Part shown: positions 12,018 through 23,641 of the stretch, one piece after another | Layout: each line of letters begins with the position of its first letter | Numbering within the stretch: position 1 is the first letter of the stretch | Assembly (NCBI GenBank): GCA_028551475.1 | Contig: CM052359.1 | Span: 2,605,583-2,669,582 of the forward strand | DNA from: Casuarina equisetifolia | Lineage: Eukaryota; Streptophyta; Magnoliopsida; Fagales; Casuarinaceae | Length of the DNA stretch: 64,000 nucleotides | Direction: 5' to 3' | Program-made: the position numbers and the translations under genes | The notes under the pieces: generated by a model | Database searches by the model: none | Told to the model about the DNA's origin: nothing | The model's input: the letters and a program-made list of their open reading frames with translations, nothing else

Positions 12018-14036
12018 TTAACTCATGTCCCAAAAACAAAACATACAGAACAAAAACATATAGAGCAAAAACATACTAAGCCCCAGTCTATTTTGGTAAG
12101 AAGTCATCGATGCACGTCCCACAGTTTTTATTCTTAAAATCATCTGTTCTTCATCATCTTCTGCCTTGTCATCCTCTTGCTTATCATCCATTTTCTCATC
12201 ATCTTCTTCCTTGTCATCTTCTTGCTTATCATCCTTTTTCTCATCATCTTCGTCCTCATCTTCTTGCTTATCATCCTTTTTCTCATCATCTTCCTCCTCA
12301 TCTTCTTTCTCCTTTTCTACACACTCAATTGCTAGTGGACCTTGAGTTTCTGGATCTGTTCCACTGCCATTAGCCTGCGCCTCCTCCTTTTCCTTCCTTT
12401 TCGCTTCGAAGAATTTGATTAATTGCCGAAGCACTACATCGGGGTCGTCGTCCCTCATCAGCACCTCGGCTACTTCAGCCGGAGTTACCTGGGCGGCTCC
12501 AATGGACTCCTCAATCTCTGCAGACAATGGATGATCCTTAATCCCAAGATAATTAGCAGCCAGAGCTCTAAATCCACACGGGGTGCAACAGGACAAGAGA
12601 ACGTGGACGTCCATGCGTCCCGAGCGCAATAGTGCTGGGTTGAGCTTCTCTTTGTGGTTGGTGGTGAAGACGATGATCCGCTCATCTCCACAAGACGACC
12701 AGAGCCCATCGATGAAATTCAGCAGCCCAGAAAACATCACCTGCGCCAACACGAAGAGAGGAGGAAAAGAGACAGAGCCTCATTAGCATGTGACTATAAT
12801 CCAGAAAAAACAATTCAACAAGTTGGTCCAACCCCGAAGGCAGAGTCAAGTTTAGCTAGTAATGATGGATACAAGGAGCGTTATGGCAGGAGACAAAGAG
12901 CTAGTTCTTAAGGCCAAAGCTCTAAACTCTTTAGAGGCTTTCAGATTAAAAACAGGAAAAAACGAATCACACATTTTAAGTACCAAAGGAGACCAGATCT
13001 AGCGAGGTAGTAGAGAACTGACCTGCTTTTGTTGGGGATTCTGTGGCTTGGGTTCTTCTGCATGTCGGTCCCGAAACTTGATGGTACAATCGATATCCTC
13101 CACCACCAGAATCGACCTGTTGGACATTGAAATGAGCAGCTTCCTAAGCTCCAAGTTGTGTTCAAGCTCTGAAAGCTCTAAATCATAGATATCAAAATTC
13201 AAATAGTTCGCCATTGCAGCGATCAAGCTCGATTTCCCCGTGCCCGGCGGACCGAACAACAAGTACCCTCTCTTCCAAGCCTTCCCAACCTTCTTGTAGT
13301 ACTCCTTCCTCTTCACGAATTTCTCCAGATCTTTCAAAATGAAGTTCTTGATGTCCGATTCCATGGCGAGAGTTTCGAACGTCGCCGGGTGGTCGAGGTT
13401 CGTGGACTCCCATTAGTCGGAGAGGCCCCTATACATGATTTCGTTGTTGACGGTGAAGATCTTTAAGGCCTTGGTCTCTTGCGCTATAGACTTGGCTTCT
13501 TTGACAATGTACGGCAAGTAAGAATTCAACACCATGTCCTTGTGCTTTTTGTGGAAACTTACCTGGAACGATCGAACCTCGGAACGGAGCATGGAACTGT
13601 AGTTGCGTGGGTTGTACAAGTACCTGGCTTCAATCTTTTTACTCGTCAAAAGCCATTTGAACGTAGCCCCCTCAAAGACGTCCAAGATCACTTCGTTGCT
13701 ATCCATGGTGATTGTAAAGTTATGTTCTTCGTCGGATTTACAGACTTTGTATCGGCGCGCGTTGGGAGAGATTTTGTTGCCCAAATAAATCTGCACGGCC
13801 TCATAGACGTGGTTGTTGACGAGGCCATCAAACTCATCGATGACAATGGTGACCTGGGACGTGAAGCGATTCAAGAAGCTTCGGATGCCAAAGGAGAGGT
13901 TTTCCCGAAATTCGTCTGGGAGAATGTCTTTGGCTACTGACCGAGCAACCACGACAGCGGCGGCCAAGGAGGCTGCTGCAGAAAGTAAGTTCCTTGCTGC
14001 GGTTAGTTTTCTTCCAAACGAAGATGGGTTATCCAT
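12018..14036 (-). pseudogene. AAA-ATPase copy 3, one nonsense codon, acidic repeat tail
   Basis: Exon 1 is 14036-13023 and exon 2 is 12740-12018, with a 282-nt GT-AG intron. An in-frame TAA at 13413-13415 replaces the residue before WES in the linker that precedes the AAA core; the frame is otherwise open from start to stop. After the stop the core is complete: GPPGTGKS, ILVVEDID, FTTNHK and LLRSGRMD. Exon 2 is longer than in copies 1, 2, 7 and 8. It ends in an acidic repeat (EDDEKKDDKQED units) and then a hydrophobic tail (LSMFLLYMFLFCMFCFW) that could be a C-terminal membrane segment. Copy 5 had the same tail. One stop codon makes this a young pseudogene, or a polymorphic null allele. Confidence 0.78.
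12150..12312. repeat. Minisatellite coding the acidic tail of copy 3
   Basis: CTT/CAT-rich units, with recurring cttgcttatcatcc and ctcatcatcttc words, are repeated about four to five times. On the minus strand they read as DDEKKDDKQED-type units. Unit lengths differ in multiples of three, so the frame is kept. Confidence 0.7.
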
Positions 14037-15060
14037 GGCGTTTTAACTGGGCTGTGGGGGTTGATGGAGTAAAAATCCGGTGTTTTGTAGGTGCCTGGTG
14101 TAGTTAACAGATTGTATGATGGGTAAAGAGCGTTTCTTTGTTGTTGTTCACAAGCAAACTAAACTATACAAGAGATATTGCGGAGAATTTTTAAACTTCT
14201 TCACAAATCCTGCTATTCAAAGGAAAAAGAAGGAGAATAGTATGTATTTAAATGGTCCGAGAGGATCAAAAACTGGGGAAAATGAATTTCCTGGTTTTGA
14301 CTGGACAAAGGTTTCCTTTTCTGCCTTGGACTAAGATTTTCTTAGACAAAAAGTTTCCTAAAACGTTACTTTTCTAAAGGGAGGGGAAGAAGAAGAATAC
14401 CCTTGTAGACAATCAAAGAAGAATAAAAATTGAGGAAAAAGGACCTCCTTATTTGATTTTGGACAAGGATTTCCTTTTTAATTCGTATAAAGATTTCCTA
14501 ACTTGCATTGGGCAAAGCTGTCAGCGGACACAAATTTTCTTATTTGCCTAGAGAGAAAAGGAAATCCAATGTTCAGAATTAAGCCTGAGACTTGGTGAGC
14601 AAGACAGAGCGGAAAAGGAAAAGGAATTTGGTCCAATACTCTATGCTAGTATTAATTAAAAGAAAAAAAGAACCCTTGGGACGTGTCGGCGGTAGGAGGG
14701 AGACAGAGAGATGAGGAACAAAAGGTTAAAAAGCAATCTTGGATCATTCAGTAAAAGTTTGTGGTTTGGTTTTTTTAATATTAAAAATTCCATTTAATTT
14801 TGAAAATCCGCTTATAAAAGAACAAGACAATTTATTTGTATACAAAAAATTATTTGGCAAGTTATAAAGAGTACATGCATCCCATAACTCTCTTGTAAGC
14901 TCCACGTATTCACTTAAACCATGAGATTTGAAGAAAGGCTTTAACCCTTCGGCTTTCCTTAGTTGAGTAGAAGCTTGGTTTGGAGAACAAACCATCTCTA
15001 CAAACGGCACAGCCTGAATTGCTCAGGTGGGGTTTATCAGCAAGGGGAGCAAATGAAAGT
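14037..15060. other. Spacer between AAA copies 3 and 4
   Basis: This is the upstream flank of copy 3. It contains the words cagaatt, gcctgag and gagcaagacagag near 14570-14620, shared with the upstream flanks of copies 2, 5 and 6. No gene, RNA or mobile element is recognised. Confidence 0.45.
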
Positions 15061-15206
15061 GTTGATGACTATTATTTTGTCTAGCAAAATAAGAGGAAAT
15101 GCAAAATCTTAAGTTTTTATCCTTGAAATCATCTAATTTTCAGTTTTTCATCATTATTTATGTTAGCAATTATATTTTCCCACACTGGAAATAAATGTTT
15201 GGTTCT

Positions 15207-15390
15207 ATGGCTTTATTAATAACTAGGAGTGTACCACTTCTAAATATGTATTTTAAGATTAAGTCTCGATTTTAACATAATATTAAAGTTATGTTATATT
15301 TTGTCAGATTGATTTTGTGGCCTTATTAATAACCAGGGGTGTATCACCTCTAAACGTGCATTTAGAGGTTGGATCCCAATATTAAAAATC
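15207..15390. repeat. Insert in copy 4 3' flank with 110-bp imperfect tandem repeat
   Basis: In copies 7 and 8 the corresponding 3' region runs straight from the conserved aaatcatctaattttcag word into acttcctcatctttt. Here about 210 bp intervene. The insert holds two related halves starting ggctttattaataac at about 15209 and ggccttattaataac at about 15319. Its origin is unknown. Confidence 0.5.
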
Positions 15391-15456
15391 TACTTCCTCA
15401 TTTTTGGCATTCTCACTTGCAAGTGGAGCTTGAGTTTCTCGGCTTTCTTGATCACT

Positions 15457-16398
15457 CTATTCAGCGTTCACTTCCTCCTTTTCCTTCCTTTTCGCTTTGA
15501 CTAATTCGATTAATTCTCGGAGTATTGCATCGGGGTCGTCGTTCCTCTTCAGTTCCTCCGCTACTTCGGCCAGAGTTACTTGGGCGGCTCCAATGGACGC
15601 CTTAATCTCTTCACACAGAGCCTGCTCCTTAATCCCAAGATAATTAGCAGCCAGAGTTCTAAATCCACAAGGGGTGCAATAGGACATGTGAACGTGGACG
15701 TCCATGCGTCCCGAGCGCAACAGTGCTGGGTCGAGCTTCTCTTTGTGGTTGGTGGTGAAGACGATGATCCGCTCATCCCCACAAGACGACCAGACCCCAT
15801 CGATAAAGTTCAGCAGCCCAGACAATGTCACCTTTTGTTGTTTGGAATCCTTTGAAGACTACTTGGGTTCTTTTGCCTCTCGGTTCTGAAATTTGATGGT
15901 ACAATCGATATCTTCCACCACCAGAATCGACCTGTTTGCCACTGAGATGAGCACTCTCTTAAGCTCCCGAGTTTTCACTAAGCGCCGTAAGCTTCAACCA
16001 TAGATATCAAAATTCAAATAGTTCGCCATTGCAGCGATCAAGCTCGATTTCCCAGTGTCCGACGGACTGTACAATAAGCACCCTCTCTTCCAAGTCTTTC
16101 CGACTTTCCTGTAGGCTTAGCTTCTTTGACAATGTACGGCAAGTAAGACTTCATCACCATGTCCTTGTGCTTTCTGTGGAAACTTAGCCGGAACCATTTA
16201 AACTTGGAACGGAGCGTGTAATTGATGTCGCATGGTTTCTCAAAGTCCTTGAACTCAACTTTTTCTGACACAAAAAACCACTTGAACTTAGCCCCATCAA
16301 AGACGTCCGAGATCTCTTCATTCTTATACACGGTGGTCTTAAAGTTGTGTTCTTTGCTGGAGTTACTGACCTTGAATCGGTGTGCTTTGGGAGAGATT
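15457..16398 (-). pseudogene. AAA-ATPase copy 4, intron-less truncated remnant
   Basis: This is a remnant of the copy 3-8 subgroup. The exon-2 part (15831-15457, VTLSGLLNFIDGVWSS to KEEVNAE) is joined directly to exon-1 sequence (ILVVEDIDC, then QQK) at 15831/15832, exactly where every other copy has an intron of 242-1412 nt. Further upstream on the minus strand are a degraded Walker A region and, after an internal deletion of a few hundred bases, the region ending YLPYIVKEAKP and the AAA-associated domain piece. Homology stops near 16398, so the N-terminus is missing. The frame has stops and shifts. It looks like a retrocopy or cDNA-mediated conversion, but its 3' flank still matches the other copies as far as about 15060. 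Confidence 0.75.
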
Positions 16399-17604
16399 TT
16401 GCATACTCTTATCCTTTCCCATTACCCTTTATTTATAGTGCAATTCCTAACCTAATTCCTAATACAAAGAGATTTTGAATTCCTAAAACATATGAATTTT
16501 GAACTTCTAAGTCTTATCCCAATACAGGCGGGTTTTGGACTTCCAAACCAAACAGGTTTCAGATTTTTGTAATTCCTAACATAATTCCTAGTACAAGAGG
16601 ATTTTAGATTCCTAAAACATTTGAATTTTGGACCTCTAAGTCTTATGCCAACACATGTGGGTTTTGGATTCTCAAACAAAATAAGTTCCAGATTTTTATA
16701 TTGATGGGGTCTTGAACATTTCCTAATACTTGTAACATTTCCTTATTTATTGTGTGGAAAATCTTGCAAAGTAAGTATTCTAAGCTTGTATTCTTTTAGC
16801 TATATTTTTAATTAATATGAGCATGCTTATAAAGCTTAGTAGGGGTTTGGGTTTATCCAAAAAGAGAGAGAGAGAGAGAGAGAGATATTAATCGTTGTGG
16901 TTTAAAGACAAGTGTCAAATTTATTAAAGATGAAAGTCTTAAATTAAAAAGATAAAATTATTAAGTGGTACTTAAATATAAGAAAATACTTTCCAAATTT
17001 AAGAGTTAATTGTTGAGCTAAATAATGAACTTATTTCTAATATAATATTAGAGTTTAGAATAATTCATTGTACTTCTTGTTTTATTTTAATCTATTAAAA
17101 TATGTTCAGTGGGTAAAAAATATTTATTCTATCTTATTCAATTTTAAATCCAAAATATGCTCACTATAATAAGTAGTACCAAAGATGAAAGTCTTATATT
17201 AAAAAAGATATAATCTTTGTAATGTTTAAATATAAAATATTTTATCAACTCATATGCTCATTTTTAATTGAACTATGAATTTATTTCTAATAAAGTTAAG
17301 CAAACTTATCAACCATGACATAAAATCTGGGTTTATGTTTTAAATAAGATATTCCTTCCCTTATAGTCTAAAAATTTGTGAAAAATATTTTTCTCTGCTC
17401 GGAATGTATCTCACCCTGTAATACACTAACATATTTAGTTTTTATATGTGAGTGTCTCTTTTTAAGGAAAAATAAAATAAAATTTACAATAGAAGGTAAC
17501 ACAATTAACTAGCCTAACTTATGTCCCCGCTTGTATCATTGATTCATTTCCCAGAAACAAAAACATTAAGAGCAAAAACAAATAAGGTACTGCAATTAAC
17601 TAGC
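16399..17604. other. Spacer between AAA copies 4 and 5
   Basis: This spacer contains a 129-bp tandem duplication at 16442-16699 and a GA microsatellite at about 16863-16885. From about 16740 to 17640 the sequence is paralogous to 10960-12010 but lacks the SINE. No gene is seen. Confidence 0.6.
16442..16699. repeat. 129-bp tandem duplication (two copies)
   Basis: The copies begin with aattcctaac at 16442 and 16571 and differ at a modest number of positions. The words ttcctaaaaca and ctctaagtctta are shared by both. The style resembles LTR sequence of the Gypsy element at 59.1 kb (ggtctctaaaacc, ctactagg), but I cannot prove kinship by eye. Confidence 0.65.
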
Positions 17605-17953
17605 CTAACTTATGTACCCATTCAAACATTGAATCATGTCCCAAAACAAAAACATACAGAACAAAAACATAGATAGCCCCTGTCTATATTTGTAAGAAGT
17701 CATGGATGCACGTCCCACGGTTTTTACCCTCCGAATCCTCCATTGTTCAGCATCTTCTTCCTCGTCATCTTCTCTCTCGTCATCTTCTTCCTCGTCATCT
17801 TCTCTCTCATCATTTTCTTCCTTCTTTTCCTCACTTTCAATTGCTTCTTCCTTCTTTTCCACACTTTCAATTGCTAGTGGACCTTCTTCCTTTTTTTCAA
17901 CACTTTCAACTGCTTCCTCTTTCTTTTCCAAACTTTCAATTGCTAATGGACCT

Positions 17954-18180
17954 TGTCACAAGTTGGGAGAAAACTTTGTGTGTATTGGCTTGAGTAAAAG
18001 CTTTACATATGGTGTCCTTATATAATGAGAGGATCAACCATGAAAGGAAATATACAAGAGAATTAAAGGAAAATAATTCTACCTAACACAATTATATTTT
18101 CCCAAATAATGCAATATACATGGAAATAATAATCCTAAATAAGGAACGTATAATCCTATTAAGCACGCGTATCTCCAACA
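17954..18180 (-). repeat. 3' LTR of Copia-1
   Basis: It is 227 bp, bounded by TG...CA on the minus strand and identical by eye to the LTR at 23415-23641. GACCT lies just outside at 17949-17953. Confidence 0.9.
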
Positions 18181-21100
18181 CTCCCCCTCAAGCTGGTGGT
18201 TTTGGAGGTCTATAGACATCGAACACGCCAAGCTTGTTAAGTAGATACGTGTGTTGTCGTTGACAAAGAGCCTTTGTGAATATGTCGGCAGGTTGTTCTG
18301 TAGTGTTTATTTCATGGGTCTTGATAACTCCTTCTTGAATCTTGTCTCTCGTGAAGTGGCAATCGACTTCAATATGTTTGGTCCTTTCATGAACTATAGG
18401 GTTTGCTGAAAGTTTCAAGGCTGCATCGTTGTCACAAAATAATAAGGTGGGACCTTTCAATCGTATACCAAGATCACGCAATAGTCCTCTTAACCATATG
18501 ACCTCACAAGTCGTTTTTGTCATTGCTCGATATTCTGATTCAGCAGATGATAGGGAAACAGTAGATTGCTTCTTTGTTTTCCAAGAAAGGAGAGAATTAC
18601 CTAACTTAATGCAGAAACCTGTAGTCGATCGACGGCTCATAGGACATGTGGCATAGTCAGTATCACAATATGCCTTCATTTCCATGCTGCAATTTCTAGA
18701 TAATAGAAGTCCAAGACCAGGGCATCCCTTTAAGTACTTAACAACTTTGAGGGCGGCATTCATGTGAGATTGCTTCGGTGCATGCATGAACTGGCTGAGG
18801 ATGTGGACCGCATAATAGATATCTGGCCTTGTCATGGTGAGATAGATGAACTTTCCTACTAAGCGTTGATACTTAGAAGGATCCTTAAATAACTGGTCCT
18901 TGTCAGGGGATGATGTCCCGGTATCATATTCCGGTGTAGTGAGGTTCAAATTCTATTCAAAGGGAATGACAGCTGGCTTGCAACCGGATAGGCCAGCATC
19001 AGATAGGATTTCTAGAACAAATTTTCATTGACTGAGACAAATCCCTTTTTCTGATCGTGCAATCTCAATACCCAAATAGTATTTAGGGGGTCCAAGGTCC
19101 TTGATGTGAAAGGTGGAGTGAAGATAAGACTTAAACCGATCAATAATCGAAAGATTGTTGCCCATGATTAAGATGTCATCCACGTATATGAGTAAATAGA
19201 TAGAGGAATTACCCTGTCTCCAAGTGAAAAGAGCATAATCATGGCGAGATTGTCAGAAGTTCGCTGAGAGTAGAGCAGCTGTGAACTTTGCATACCACTG
19301 TCTGGAAGCTTGCTTGAGACCATATAGGAATTTACGGAGACGACAAACTCTAGACTCCCTCTGTCTACGTAATCTCGGAGGAAGATCCATGTAGATTTCT
19401 TCATCTAAGTCACCATGGAGAAAAGTGTTGTTGACGTCCATTTGATGTAGAGACCAGTCACGGAGGGCAGCAATGGCCAGAAAGGAGCGAACAGTACCAG
19501 CTTTGGCGACAGGAGAGAAGGTATCATGATAATCAAAACCTTCTTTCTGAGTGTAGCCCTTAGCAACCAGGCGGGCCTTGTAGCGCTCAACAGATCCATC
19601 AGCACGGTGCTTGATCTTGTAGACCCACTTGCAACCAATAGGACGACAATGAGGAGGACGAAGGACAACATCCCAAGTGCAAGAAGTTTAGCCTCCATGG
19701 CCTGCTGCCAGCAAGGGTCAGAGGCAGCCTCATGGTAAGAGGAAGGTTCCACCTCAGCAGAGATCCGACTGATGCAACAAAGGTGATCCGAAGAGAGGTG
19801 AGCAAAACTGACATAGGAGGAGATGGGGTAGTGAGAGCCAGGAGTAAAGGAGGTGGAGCAAATGTAGTCTTGGGTCCAGGTAGGAGGATGGGTGGCCCGG
19901 CCAGATCGCCGAGGGGCGGGGTGGGGAGTAGACACGGGAGGGTTCGGGGGGTATATAAGGGACAATGGCCAAGGAATCGTCAGAAACAAGATCTAGAACA
20001 GGGGAAGGGAGAGAGGAGTCCGAGGAGGTATGGTTAGGAAGAGGGCTAGGGAGGATAGGAGAGGAGGGAGGGGTCGGAAGGGCATTAGGAGAGGGCGCAG
20101 GGATGGGAGGTGCAGCAGGAGGGGGGGCAGGGGTGGGATGGGTAGTAGGAGAGGGAGAGCCGGGGGGCCCTAGAAGGAGGATTGGGGGAGGCATGGGAAC
20201 TGGGTCATCAGCCAAAAATTACGGAGAGGGCACCGGCGGTGTGGTGGAAGAACCAGTTGGAGAGTCATCCTGAAAGGGAAAAATAGCTTCGTGGAAAATA
20301 ACATCTCTGCTGATGAAAAAAGTACCTGAGGTAGGATCATAGACACGGTATCCCTTTTGGAGAGAGGGATAGCCCAGGAAGATACCCCGAGTGGCACGGG
20401 GAGCAAACTTGTCACGATGCCGAACAGTAGTTGCAAAACGAAGGCAACCAAAAACCCGAAGATGGCCAAGATCTGGAGGCCGTCCAAAGAGGAGCTCAAA
20501 AGGTGTCTTCCCATCAAGAATCCGAGAAGGCATGCGATTGATCAAGTAAGCAGCAGTGACCACACAATCACCCCAAAATTTTTCAGGAATAGAGGCTTGG
20601 TATTTTAGAGCCCGAGCAACCTCAAGAAGATGACGATGTTTCCGTTCAACAACGTCATTTTGTTGAGGAGTGTAGGGACAAGAGCTCTCATGGAGGATGC
20701 CACGGTCAGAGAAGAAAGAGGAGCAAGCATGATTGAAGAAATCATGGGCATTATCGGTGCGGACACGCTGAACAGAAGCATGAAATTGAGTGTGTATGAG
20801 AGTAAAGAACCGGGTGAGGTGGAAAAGGACTTGGGTTTTGGATTGCATGAGGAAAACCCAAGTGCCACGGGAAAAATCATCAACAATGGTAAGGAAAAAT
20901 CGGGATCCGTCACGGTGGGGTAAGTGATATGGACCCCAAATGTCAAGGTGGAGAAGGGAAAAAATGGAGGAAGCACGAGAGGAGCTGACGGGAAAAGGAG
21001 AGCGAGGTTGTTTGGCGAGGGGGCAAACGGGGCAAGAGGGATGAGGGAAAGAGGCGCTATGACCCAAACGTTGGTGGGAAAGCAAAATATTATTATTATG

Positions 21101-23414
21101 AGAATTCGCATTACAAAAGGTGCCCAAAATGGGAGTAGTACATAAGGGAAAATGTGATTTGGAAATGGATGTCCAAAAATAAAGGCCTTGTCGAACTTTA
21201 CCCAAGCCCATCAGTTTGCCAGTCGAACGGGCCTGAAAAAAACAAGAATGAGAATAAAAAAAAGCTCGACAAGAATTGTTGGCACAAGCTTTGGAAACGA
21301 AGATAAGATTAAAGCGGAAGTGGGGAACATAAAGAACATTTTTTAGAATAAATGTGGGAGTGAGGTAGACATCACCAATTTTGGTGACAGATGTGACATC
21401 TCCAGTGGGGAGACGCACAGTCATGGAAGAATGAGTGGTGTGGATGGTAGAAAAAAATTGTGGATCGCAAATAATGTGATCACTGGCACCTGAATCAATA
21501 AGCCAATCAGTGGATAAAATGAAACTCATGAAGCAAAAAGAAGTACCTCCAAAGCTAGCAATTTTATCAGGTTGGCCCATCTGCTGGAAAGCCTGAATAA
21601 TCTGAGAAATCTGGGCCTCGTTAAGAGGTTGGGTGGATTTATCTCGAGAAATAACGGCATTGGATGCAAAATCAACGTCATGGGAGTCACGTTCACTGGA
21701 ACGTCCATGTAATTTCCAACATGTGGCCTTAGTGTGATTGGTGCGCTTGCAATGCTCACAAAATAAATGATTGGACCGGACCCAAGAAGAATTTGGGCCG
21801 CTGGACCCGTTGAACCTGTTGGGCCCATTGGACCCGTTCAGCCCGTTGGAGCGACGTGCGCGCGCATTATTCAGCCCGCGTGATCCCCTGTGCGCGGGTG
21901 CACTGACAGCGTGCTGCGGGCCGTCGATCTGCGATCCGGGAGAGATGAGTTGATAGCCGTCGGATGGAGGCGCGCTTATGAGCCCCTGGGAGCCGTCGGA
22001 TGGAGCTGAAGGCGCGATGAAATGAGAACCGTCGGATCTAGGTAAATGCCGAGAGCCGTCAGATCCAAAGAGAGAGGGGGTGCCTTCAAGAAACCCTAGA
22101 GAGTCTGCTGAGGCAGCAAAGCCGCCGTTGAGTCCGCGGGCGGCGATGGCTTTCTGAGAGGCGGTGGCGTGAGCGGCGAGGATGACAGAGTCGCCAATCC
22201 GGAGGTATTCTGCCGAGGCCAATCGGTGGTTTTCCTCCTGCACGGTGAGGAAGAGGAGACGGCGGAGCGACGACGGCGGTTCCATGGCGAGAACTTGAGA
22301 GCAGAACGATGCGAAGGAATCGTTCAGGATAAGGAGGAACCGCGTGATGCGTTGTTCCTCCTTGAGCCGCTGTGATTGCTGGAGGGTCGAATCGGGGCCG
22401 ATGAGCGATTCTGTGATCTGATCGAGTTCGTGGCAGAGAGCCACGAATCGGTTGTAGATCACGGAAACAACAAGGTTGCCTTGGCGGAGGTCGGCGAGAC
22501 GCTGTTCGATCTGAAAAATACGGACTCGATCGGAGTGGCTGTAGAGCTCCCGGAGATTTTCCCAAAGAGTGTGAGCGGCTTCGGTGGGCGGAAGGGCGGC
22601 GGCAACGTCGGGAGCTAGAGTGTTCCCGATCCAGGAACAAACAAGCTTAGCACATTTCCGCCACTGGCGGAGGAGGCGCTCGGTGGTTGGGAGAGGAACA
22701 ACACCGTCGATGAAGCCGTCTTTATCCTTCGTGACGAGAGCACGACGGAATTCGCGAGACCACAGGGAGTAGTTCTCGGCGCCGGTGAGAACATGCGAGA
22801 TGAGGCGAATTTCAGGGCCGTCGGAGGAGGCCGTGAAAAGAGGATCGCCAGGTTCAGGGCGGCCGGCGGTGGAGTACGGCAGCAAAATTGGGGAAGAATT
22901 CGGGTAGGGATTTGGTCCCCAACCCAGAAAACCCGGGTAGGGATCCGAACCCGAATTCAGACCCATGGGAGCAGTCGAAGCAGTACGGGTTGGGTCATCG
23001 GAGGCGTTCTGGGCAGGATCCGAACCCGAAGGGCCGAGCGAGAGGGACCCGGGAGCAGTGGGGGCCGGGTAGAGGTAGGGGGCCCAGGGGATAGGTTGGG
23101 CCAGGGAGGGTGGCCAAGGTTGGCTAGAGGGGCCCAAGTAGGGCTGAGAGGAGCCAGGGGGCCCAGAACCAACTAAAGGTTCATGGGCCAAGGTAGAGTC
23201 CGTGCTGGAGAGGACCTGGGGAGAGGAGTGGGAGACATTTGTGAGGTCCTCCACCAAGATAGGGGCATCGGGGTCAGTAGGAGAGGTCGACATGAGGGAA
23301 ACAGGGAGAAAGGGAGGCGGTCAAAGGGAGGGCACGGAAAAAAAAAAGGGAGGGAGAGAGGATGCGGAAGCGAGAGGCCAGGAAAAAAAATTTTAGCCTA
23401 CGCTCGTGATACCA

Positions 23415-23641
23415 TGTCACAAGTTGGGAGAAAACTTTGTGTGTATTGGCTTGAGTAAAAGCTTTACATATGGTGTCCTTATATAATGAGAGGATCAACC
23501 ATGAAAGGAAATATACAAGAGAATTAAAGGAAAATAATTCTACCTAACACAATTATATTTTCCCAAATAATGCAATATACATGGAAATAATAATCCTAAA
23601 TAAGGAACGTATAATCCTATTAAGCACGCGTATCTCCAACA
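23415..23641 (-). repeat. 5' LTR of Copia-1
   Basis: It is 227 bp and identical by eye to the 3' LTR. GACCT follows at 23642-23646, completing the target duplication. The primer-binding site lies just inside at about 23403-23414. Confidence 0.9.

Larger units (their letters stand above)
17954..23641 (-). mobile_element. Copia-1: Ty1/Copia LTR retrotransposon, young, coding region broken
   Basis: The element lies on the minus strand in the acidic-tail repeat of AAA copy 5. Parts in order: 5' LTR 23415-23641; primer site just inside it (TGGTATCACGAGC, initiator-Met tRNA type); gag about 23290-22000 with a CCHC knuckle near 21710-21770; protease (WLIDSGASDH) near 21500; integrase about 21080-20300; reverse transcriptase about 20000-19150; RNase H about 18640-18200; G-rich polypurine tract next to 18181; 3' LTR 17954-18180. 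The target-site duplication is GACCT on both sides. The LTRs are identical by eye, so the insertion is recent. The coding region is broken in a few places. Confidence 0.9.

Noticed and set aside
12110-12373. Open frame on the plus strand rich in His, Leu and Pro opposite the acidic tail
   Set aside because: It is the complementary reading of the acidic repeat of AAA copy 3; the minus-strand gene explains it fully.
17702-18025. Serine-rich plus-strand frame
   Set aside because: It is the antisense shadow of the EKKEE and EDDEEE repeats of AAA copy 5.
19732-20273. Gly- and Arg-rich plus-strand frames
   Set aside because: Antisense shadows of the proline-rich linker in Copia-1.
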